Origin: Corynebacterium sp. p3-SID1145
GTDB taxonomy: Bacteria; Actinomycetota; Actinomycetes; Mycobacteriales; Mycobacteriaceae
Assembly (NCBI GenBank): GCA_025144245.1
Contig: JALXXC010000006.1
Location: forward strand, 1-64,000
Reading direction: 5' to 3'
Length of the DNA stretch: 64,000 bases
Position numbers and translations under genes: made by a program. The notes beneath the pieces are model-generated. The model was given only the letters and a program-made list of their open reading frames with translations. It was not told the origin of the DNA and searched no databases. This document shows, in pieces, positions 57,494 through 64,000 of this stretch. The first letter of the stretch is position 1. Each line of letters opens with the position of its first letter.

Positions 57494-58180
57494 TTAGGAA
57501 TCCAGCAGGTCAGCCCGTCCAACAAGGCCGGTGCGGTAGGCGAAAAGCGCGGCGTGGACGCGGTCGCGCGATTGCGTTTTAGCAAGCACGCGCCCGACGT
57601 GTGTTTTCACCGTCGGCATAGAAATGAACATGCGCTCGGCAATCTCCGTATTCGTCCATCCGCGTCCGACGGCGACGAGGATCTCGGTCTCACGCTCGGT
57701 TAACTCGTCCAAGGCGAGGCGGTCGGAAGGAGACAGCAGGACAGCGTCTTCAGAAGAAGAGGAGCTGAGCTTATCGATGATCCGTTTCGTCGCTCTCGGC
57801 GAAACCACCGCATCGCCGGCGGCGGTGGTGCGGATACCGCCCAAAAGAGTGTCTGGCTCGGCATCTTTGAGCAAGAACCCGCTTGCCCCCGCGGACAACG
57901 CACCCATGACGTAGCCTTCGTCGTCGAATGTGGTCAATATGATCACCTTCGTGCCGGGAAAGCGATGCGAGAACTGGCGGGTGGCCGCAATGCCGTCGAG
58001 CACCGGCATCTGGATGTCCATGAGCACGATGTCGATCGGATCAGCGGCCATCGCCGCAAGAGCTTCTTCACCGTTGCTGGCGAGCCAGTGCACTGACAGG
58101 TCCGGCTGGGAATCGATCACTGCACGGATTCCGTGGAGAAAGAGCAGCTGGTCGTCGACAAGACCGATGGAGGAGGTCAT
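57494..58180 (-). CDS. NarL/LuxR-type response regulator
   Basis: A 228-residue two-component regulator: receiver domain with phospho-acceptor Asp55 in DIVLMDIQMPVLDG, then a LuxR helix-turn-helix (LTERETEILVAVGRGWTNTEIAERMFISMPTVKTHVGRVLAK, about 155-200). A Ser-rich linker joins the two. The ATG overlaps the kinase stop (ATGA). It likely activates the ABC exporter genes that follow, through the dyad at 57470-57489, and its own operon through the dyad at 59357-59376. Confidence 0.93.
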   Translation of the reverse strand: MTSSIGLVDDQLLFLHGIRAVIDSQPDLSVHWLASNGEEALAAMAADPIDIVLMDIQMPVLDGIAATRQFSHRFPGTKVIILTTFDDEGYVMGALSAGASGFLLKDAEPDTLLGGIRTTAAGDAVVSPRATKRIIDKLSSSSSEDAVLLSPSDRLALDELTERETEILVAVGRGWTNTEIAERMFISMPTVKTHVGRVLAKTQSRDRVHAALFAYRTGLVGRADLLDS

Positions 58181-59322
58181 GGCTCGACCTTATCTGCGCG
58201 CCGTAGGGGCAGGTGAGCTTCGGTGACCCACGTGCTGTGATCTGAAGGGGATGAGGTGAGGGAGCCGTCGATAAGCGATGCGCGTTCGCGCATGCCACGA
58301 AGACCGTGTCCGAGCTTGTGCGCGGTGCCGGGCGTGAAGTCGTTCTCGAGGCGAAGCGCGACCTCGTCTGGGAGCCAGGAAACAGCGAGACGAGCGGTGC
58401 CGTTGCCGTGCTTCATTGCGTTGGCGAGCGCTTCTTGGACGATGCGGTGGATCGTCAGCGTCGTGCCGGGGTCAAGCGTGGGCGGTGTGCCGTCGACGCT
58501 GTAAGTGATACGCAGTCCGCTTGCGCTACTGGTGGCAACGAGTCCGTCGATATCGAGTTCCGGAACGTGCGGTTGGACCGGGCGCTGCTCTCCTTCGCGC
58601 AGCAAGCCTACGACGCCCCGCATCTGGCGCAGTGAGTCGCGTCCAACAGAGCTGATCGTGCGCAGCGCGTCGTCGGGCGAGGCGCCGTAACGTGCGCCGT
58701 CGGCCTGCGCCACGATGACGGTGAGCGAATGCGTCACGATGTCGTGAATCTCCCGCGCCAGGTGGGCGCGTTGGTCGGCGGCGGCCCGTTCGAATTCCTC
58801 GCGCTGGCGCTCGAGCTGGATCTGGAGCTCTGCCGCCGCTGATTCTTCCGCCCGGCGGCGCAGCTCGCCGAAGAGGAACCCTACGGTGAGCAGCGTAACG
58901 CTCCAAGCGATGTAGGTAACCCGCTGGTTCAATGGCAAGGCGACGAGACCGGGAACGATGAACATCGTGGCCACGATGTCTCCGCCGAGCAGAGCGGCCG
59001 CGACAATGAGACGGTGCGATGCGGGAAGATGACGGATTGCCATGTAGCCGGTGAATACAGCCAGTGTGAGCGTGCCAGTAGGCAGCATTTCTGCGAAGGC
59101 GCTAGTCGCTAGCGCTGCGGCGCACACACCGATGGTCACGGCTGGCCACCGCCAGCGAGTGAATGGCGCAGCGGCGACGCACGCGACCACAGCAGCGTCG
59201 GCGGCGCGAAGCCCTGACGAGAGCGGGCCGAGGAGACCGAACCCTACGAGCACGAAAGCCAGGCCGGCGTCAGTGAGCCAGACGGGGACGGCGCGTCGGC
59301 TAGTCGTCGGTGTTTCACTCAT
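58177..59322 (-). CDS. sensor histidine kinase (HisKA_3 type)
   Basis: A 381-residue membrane kinase. Four to five helices fill the first 150 residues with almost no extracellular loop, then a coiled coil and the dimerisation box [24 protein letters not shown] with the phospho-histidine. The catalytic domain has [18 protein letters not shown] and the [17 protein letters not shown]-boxes. Kinases that sense within the membrane like this often respond to cell-envelope stress (LiaS/DesK types). The ATG at 59322 is preferred; an in-frame TTG three codons earlier is possible. Confidence 0.9.
   Translation of the reverse strand: MSETPTTSRRAVPVWLTDAGLAFVLVGFGLLGPLSSGLRAADAAVVACVAAAPFTRWRWPAVTIGVCAAALATSAFAEMLPTGTLTLAVFTGYMAIRHLPASHRLIVAAALLGGDIVATMFIVPGLVALPLNQRVTYIAWSVTLLTVGFLFGELRRRAEESAAAELQIQLERQREEFERAAADQRAHLAREIHDIVTHSLTVIVAQADGARYGASPDDALRTISSVGRDSLRQMRGVVGLLREGEQRPVQPHVPELDIDGLVATSSASGLRITYSVDGTPPTLDPGTTLTIHRIVQEALANAMKHGNGTARLAVSWLPDEVALRLENDFTPGTAHKLGHGLRGMRERASLIDGSLTSSPSDHSTWVTEAHLPLRRADKVEP
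58266..58276 (+). repeat. CGTCGATAAGC motif copy 11
   Basis: Exact 11-mer inside the kinase gene, read on the gene strand as CTT ATC GAC in SLIDGSL. Confidence 0.8.
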
Positions 59323-59356
59323 GTCTCGCAAGGGTAATTTCTCGGATCGTCATTCA

Positions 59357-59376
59357 CGTCGTACCTCGGTATCACG
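59357..59376. promoter_or_regulatory. candidate response-regulator site upstream of the kinase gene
   Basis: CGTCGTACCTCGGTATCACG shares GTCGTACC-N2-GGTAT-N-AC with the dyad at 57470-57489. It lies 35-54 bases before the kinase ATG, and also upstream of mnmA on the other strand. This placement suggests autoregulation of the two-component system. Confidence 0.55.
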
Positions 59377-59413
59377 TTTGGATTCGCATTTTCCGTCCGC
59401 GGTCGACCCCGAG

Positions 59414-59419
59414 TACACT
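59414..59419 (+). promoter_or_regulatory. -10 box of mnmA, leaderless start
   Basis: TACACT ends seven bases before the GTG of mnmA. No ribosome binding site is present, so the transcript should start at the GTG. Confidence 0.5.
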
Positions 59420-59426
59420 CCGCCTC

Positions 59427-60593
59427 GTGCGAGTTCTGGCAGCAATGAGTGGCGGCGTCGATTCCTCTGTGGCGGCGGCGCGGCTTGTCGACGCCGGACA
59501 CGACGTCGTCGGCGTCCACCTCGCCTTGAGCAAGGACGCGCAGCAGACCCGCGAATCCGCCCGCGGCTGCTGTTCGCTGGAGGATTCCGCCGACGCGCGC
59601 CGCGTGTGCGACAAGCTGGGCATCCCGTTCTACGTGTGGGATTTCTCTGACCGTTTCAAAGAAGAGGTCATCGACGATTTCGTCGAGAGTTACGCGCGCG
59701 GCGAGACCCCCAACCCGTGTCTGCGCTGCAACGAGAAGATCAAGTTCGCGGCCTTGCTCGAGCGCGCGGTCACGCTCGGTTTCGACGCGATCGCGACGGG
59801 GCACTACGCGCTTATCGACGACGCCGGCAACCTCCGCCGCTCCATCGACGCGAACAAGGACCAGTCCTACGTGCTCGGCGTGATGACGCGCGACGAGCTC
59901 GACCGGTGCCTTTTCCCGGTGGGCGACACCGAGAAGCCCCAGATCCGCGAGGAGGCCGCCGCCCACGGGTTCTCCACGGCTTCCAAGCCGGATTCCTACG
60001 ACATCTGCTTCATCCCCGACGGCAACACCCAGGCATTTCTGGGCAAGTCGATCGGCATGCGCCCCGGCATGATCGTCGACCAGGACGGTGAGGAGCTCAA
60101 AGAGCACGATGGCGCGTTTCAGTACACGATCGGCCAGCGCAAGGGTTTGAATATCCGGGTGCCTGCCGCCGACGGCAAGCCCCGGTACGTCACGGACATC
60201 GACGCCGCGACCGGCACAGTCACCGTCGGCCCCCGCGCCGCTTTGGACGTGACTACCATCCACGCCGACCGCCTCAAAGTCCTCCACCCGGCGATGGAGG
60301 GCGAGTTCGATGCGAACGTCCAGATCCGTGCCCACGGTGGTGTAGTGCCGTGTCGCGCACACGTTGATGTGGATTCCGACACCATGACCTTGGCTCTGGC
60401 CGAGCCCCTTTCCGGCGTGGCACGCGGCCAGGCTGCTGTGCTCTACCTGCCGGACCCGGACGGGCAAGGCGATATCGTGCTGGGCTCCGGCACCATCTGC
60501 GGTACTGAGTCGGCCGGCGCAGACACCGCCAGTGCCGGATCGGCCGGTGCAGATGACACCGGCGAAGAAACCGCCGGCGCGGAGTCGGCGTGA
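59427..60593 (+). CDS. mnmA: tRNA 2-thiouridylase MnmA
   Basis: A 388-residue enzyme that makes 2-thiouridine at U34 of Lys, Glu and Gln tRNAs. Seen: the PP-loop AMSGGVDSS (6-14), the catalytic cysteine pair Cys98 ([14 protein letters not shown]) and Cys194 ([10 protein letters not shown]), and the [11 protein letters not shown] motif. The GTG start gives [10 protein letters not shown] directly after a -10 box. The last about 25 residues are an Ala/Gly/Asp/Glu-rich tail beyond the usual end, which overlaps the start of the next gene. Confidence 0.95.
   Translation: MRVLAAMSGGVDSSVAAARLVDAGHDVVGVHLALSKDAQQTRESARGCCSLEDSADARRVCDKLGIPFYVWDFSDRFKEEVIDDFVESYARGETPNPCLRCNEKIKFAALLERAVTLGFDAIATGHYALIDDAGNLRRSIDANKDQSYVLGVMTRDELDRCLFPVGDTEKPQIREEAAAHGFSTASKPDSYDICFIPDGNTQAFLGKSIGMRPGMIVDQDGEELKEHDGAFQYTIGQRKGLNIRVPAADGKPRYVTDIDAATGTVTVGPRAALDVTTIHADRLKVLHPAMEGEFDANVQIRAHGGVVPCRAHVDVDSDTMTLALAEPLSGVARGQAAVLYLPDPDGQGDIVLGSGTICGTESAGADTASAGSAGADDTGEETAGAESA
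59810..59820 (-). repeat. CGTCGATAAGC motif copy 12
   Basis: Exact 11-mer (minus orientation) inside mnmA, read CTT ATC GAC in ALIDDAG. Confidence 0.8.
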
Positions 60594-61462
60594 CAGCGTT
60601 CGGGCTGGGGACCATGCCGGGCACCGATCTCGTCCAGGCGGCGGACGTGGTGCTCTCCGAGAGCCCGCTGCCGCATCTGCCGCAGCTGCCCGCGCGGGGT
60701 GTCGGCTCGGACCTAGTCGGCCGGACTGCGGCACTGCTGCCTCTCAACCTCGACATCGGTCCGCGCTCCTGGAGGGTCACGCGCCGGCCGCAGTTGGCCA
60801 CCATGCGCGCCCGCGACCAGTTCGAGCGCGACCTCGACAAACTGGAGGAACTGTGGGACGGCAAAGTCGACGAGGTGAAGGTGCAGCTCGTCGGGCCCTG
60901 GACGCTCGCCGCCCAGATCGAGATGTCAAACGAGCACCGGATGATCACCGACCGCGGCGCTACCCGGGACATCGCCGACGCGCTCGTGCAGGCGGTGGGG
61001 GAGCATAGGGGAGACGTCGAAAAGCGGTTCGGCGCGCGGACGGTGCTGCAGCTCGATGAGCCGTCCCTTGCCGCGGTGCGGAACGGGACGGTGAAGGGCG
61101 TTACCGACTACGAGGAGATCCCTGCAGTGCCCACCGAGCGCGTCTTGGATGTGCTCGGAATGTTCGGCGTGCACCTGGTCAACAGCCCGGAGCCGCTTTA
61201 CGACGCAGACTGGTTCACCGTGGATCTTGCCGCCGCGCTGGACCTAGACGCGTTGGCTGGTGCGCTCGACCGCGGGGCGCGCATCGCGGTACCCGTGATG
61301 GAGCCGCGGGAGGTGTTCAACCTCTTCGACAGGCTCCAGATCGACCCGGCGGAAACCGAGGTCGATGTCTACGCCCAGCCCGGACCGACGCTTGTGAAAA
61401 CGGCTGCGAATTACCATGCGGCGGCGGAGATGGCGGAAGCGGTCGCCCCCAACCGTCGATAG
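60590..61462 (+). CDS. MetE-like (cobalamin-independent methionine synthase C-domain-like) protein
   Basis: A 290-residue protein of the UROD/MetE-like barrel superfamily. [38 protein letters not shown] is the N-terminus usual for the actinobacterial proteins annotated as methionine synthase in this position. It has [15 protein letters not shown] and [11 protein letters not shown], which echo MetE barrel strands. It lacks the N-terminal MetE half and clear zinc ligands (no HCC pattern), so methionine synthase activity is doubtful. The GTG overlaps the mnmA stop by four bases. Confidence 0.8.
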   Translation: MTAFGLGTMPGTDLVQAADVVLSESPLPHLPQLPARGVGSDLVGRTAALLPLNLDIGPRSWRVTRRPQLATMRARDQFERDLDKLEELWDGKVDEVKVQLVGPWTLAAQIEMSNEHRMITDRGATRDIADALVQAVGEHRGDVEKRFGARTVLQLDEPSLAAVRNGTVKGVTDYEEIPAVPTERVLDVLGMFGVHLVNSPEPLYDADWFTVDLAAALDLDALAGALDRGARIAVPVMEPREVFNLFDRLQIDPAETEVDVYAQPGPTLVKTAANYHAAAEMAEAVAPNRR

Positions 61463-61515
61463 CTATGAGTTTGGCCATAAACAGCCTATAGACCCATTTC
61501 AACGCCTCTAGCGGA

Positions 61516-61521
61516 TATGAT
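61516..61521 (+). promoter_or_regulatory. -10 box for the 61528 gene, leaderless start
   Basis: TATGAT ends six bases before the ATG at 61528; the -35 is not clear. Confidence 0.4.
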
Positions 61522-61527
61522 GGAAGC

Positions 61528-61926
61528 ATGGGAAACAACGGGCTGAAGTGGCAGAAGAAAGAGAGCAACTGGGTCCTGTGTATCGGGACCGCCGTCGGAT
61601 TCATGATCGCGTCTTGGCTGCTTTTCGACGATCTCCTCATCTCCTTCACCATCGGCCTCGCCCTGGGAGTCGTGATGCTTCCTTTCTCGGGTAAGCACTC
61701 CGTCGCCATTGGTGACGGCACGGTGACCTTCGACAACGGGGACGGAGAAGATAGCCTTCCCGTTTCCGAGCTCGCCGCGCTCCGCCAGGACCCTAAGGGC
61801 GATGTACTCGTGCTCGAATTCGCCGGCGGGAAGAAGGTCGCAATCGACACCTGCGGCGACGAAGCCGGAGTCGCGGAGTTTGTCGAGCAAGTGCACAACA
61901 CGCCCGAACTCAGCCACATCGGCTAA
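61528..61926 (+). CDS. small membrane protein of unknown function
   Basis: A 132-residue protein with two adjacent membrane helices (about 15-52: WVLCIGTAVGFMIASWLLF and LLISFTIGLALGVVMLPF) followed by a small acidic beta-rich domain with both the N- and C-terminal parts probably in the cytoplasm. I do not recognise the family. It is the last plus-strand gene before the convergent exonuclease, 15 bases away. Confidence 0.7.
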   Translation: MGNNGLKWQKKESNWVLCIGTAVGFMIASWLLFDDLLISFTIGLALGVVMLPFSGKHSVAIGDGTVTFDNGDGEDSLPVSELAALRQDPKGDVLVLEFAGGKKVAIDTCGDEAGVAEFVEQVHNTPELSHIG

Positions 61927-61941
61927 AGCCCGCGTTGGCAG

Positions 61942-62628
61942 CTAGCTGATCATCGGCCAGCTAGTCGAGATACCGGAGGTGTCGCGGCCGCGGGATTCGC
62001 AGTACTTCCGGAAGTCCGTCTGGATCTCGAAGTGCTTGACCGCCTGGAATTCCATGAGTTCGTCGAGTTCTTTCTGCGACAGCTCTGGCCAGACTTTGTT
62101 GACCTGCTTCCAGGCGATGCGGGCGGCGGCCATGGCATCCGCGGTGGCCTCGTGGGCGTTGTCCAGCTGCACGCCGTAGAAGTCGGACAGGGCACCTAAG
62201 TTGCGTTTGCCGCCTTTGCGGTAGCGGTCCATGGCGCGGTCGATGAGCAGGGGGTCGTAGACGGGGCCGGTGACGGTGAAGTCGCCGGTGAGGGTGCGCA
62301 GTACGGTCAGGTCGTAGGGCGCGTTGAAGACGATCAGGGTGAACCCGTCGTCCCAGGCCTGCCTGATGGTCTCGACGGTCTCGCGCAGGACGTCGTCGTG
62401 GGGGCGGCCCTCGGCGCGGGCCTTCTCGGTGGAGATGCCGTGGATCGCGGCGGCTTGCTCGGGGATTTCCACGCCGGGGTCGGCGAGGTGCTCGGTGGCG
62501 GTGACGTCGCGGCCGTCGATACGCACGAGTGCAGAGGTCACGATGCGTGCCTCCCGCGGATTCGCCGACGTGGTCTCCAGGTCGAAGGAGAGCATCCGCT
62601 TCGCGTCGAAAGTAGGCATGTCGCCCAT
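61942..62628 (-). CDS. DnaQ-like 3'-5' exonuclease (DEDDh)
   Basis: A 228-residue exonuclease domain protein: Asp16 and Glu18 in LSFDLETT, the ExoII asparagine-aspartate in FNAPYDLTVL, and the ExoIII motif NAHEATADA with a His four residues before the Asp, which marks the DEDDh class. It resembles the proofreading epsilon subunit or exonucleases such as RNase T and may act in repair or RNA trimming. The start at 62628 is chosen; 62619 (MPTFDAK) is possible, and no ribosome binding site decides. Confidence 0.87.
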   Translation of the reverse strand: MGDMPTFDAKRMLSFDLETTSANPREARIVTSALVRIDGRDVTATEHLADPGVEIPEQAAAIHGISTEKARAEGRPHDDVLRETVETIRQAWDDGFTLIVFNAPYDLTVLRTLTGDFTVTGPVYDPLLIDRAMDRYRKGGKRNLGALSDFYGVQLDNAHEATADAMAAARIAWKQVNKVWPELSQKELDELMEFQAVKHFEIQTDFRKYCESRGRDTSGISTSWPMIS

Positions 62629-62664
62629 TCTAATGAGCACCGCGACACGTTTTTGCTGAAGTGC

Positions 62665-62695
62665 TTGACCTTGCCCCAACGTCAACGTTCACACT
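62665..62695 (+). promoter_or_regulatory. MerR-type promoter of the TipA-like regulator
   Basis: TTGACC (62665-62670) and CACACT (62690-62695) are separated by 19 bases, the long spacer typical of MerR-controlled promoters. A dyad ACCTTG (62668-62673) with CAACGT (62683-62688) lies in the spacer. The ATG comes six bases after the -10 box, so the mRNA is likely leaderless and autoregulated. Confidence 0.6.
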
Positions 62696-62701
62696 GTGGT
62701 C

Positions 62702-64000
<1,299 letters not shown>

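Overview
The window looks like a stretch of chromosome from a high-GC Corynebacterium or close relative. Evidence: the order argS-lysA-hom-thrB, rho-prfA-prmC, atpI-atpBEFHAGDC followed by a DUF2550 protein and nucS, the GlgE/GlgB maltosyltransferase pair, a CmtR-type metal sensor, and etfB-etfA-cysteine desulfurase with mnmA and ligA further along. Many starts fit leaderless transcripts (a TANANT-like -10 box 6-8 nt before ATG/GTG), which is common in this group. I cannot name the species.

Layout. 1-2660 is an accessory edge: a metal-responsive cmtR-cadD pair, a decayed reading frame (about 1257-1838), and a deleted IS481-type insertion sequence with flanking ATGTC/GACAT repeats. 2667-9290 holds a flavoprotein-MFS-OsmC cluster, a DJ-1/Hsp31-like protein, a VOC protein, a drug/metabolite transporter and a CAAX-type membrane protease. 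9544-14437 (minus strand) holds a secreted TAP-like hydrolase and lutCBA for L-lactate oxidation. 14500-19903 (plus) is argS-lysA and hom-thrB (Arg-tRNA charging, lysine and threonine synthesis). 19993-22217 is a secreted von Willebrand A protein interrupted by a frameshift. 22444-25449 (minus) has a GldA-like dehydrogenase and an acyl-CoA ligase. 25719-31870 (plus) runs rho, prfA, prmC, a Sua5-type gene, wecA and atpI; 32219-39486 is the ATP synthase operon, closed by a strong terminator. 39722-42339 holds a DUF2550 protein, the mismatch endonuclease nucS, a small zinc-ribbon-like protein and an HNH endonuclease. 42563-46896 (minus) is glgE-glgB. 47042-53000 (plus) holds an ABC ATPase, a Nudix hydrolase, a THUMP-like methyltransferase, etfB-etfA and a cysteine desulfurase. 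53060-59322 is a block with a secreted GH25 muramidase, a spermidine-synthase-like enzyme, an ABC exporter and its two-component system. 59427-64000 returns to housekeeping: mnmA, a MetE-like protein, a small membrane protein, a DnaQ-like exonuclease, a MerR/TipA regulator and the 5' part of ligA.

The most unusual signal is not a gene. The 11-mer CGTCGATAAGC occurs 14 times exactly (8 plus, 6 minus), where about 0.03 copies would be expected from base composition. It lies inside unrelated genes (as Leu-Ile-Asp or Val-Asp-Lys codons), across one stop codon and between genes. It behaves like a genome-wide DNA signal such as an uptake, modification or chromosome-organisation word. A second unnamed signal is a pair of matching dyads, GTCGTACC-N2-GGTAT, one upstream of the ABC exporter gene and one upstream of its histidine kinase gene. 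They are probably the binding sites of the response regulator encoded between them.
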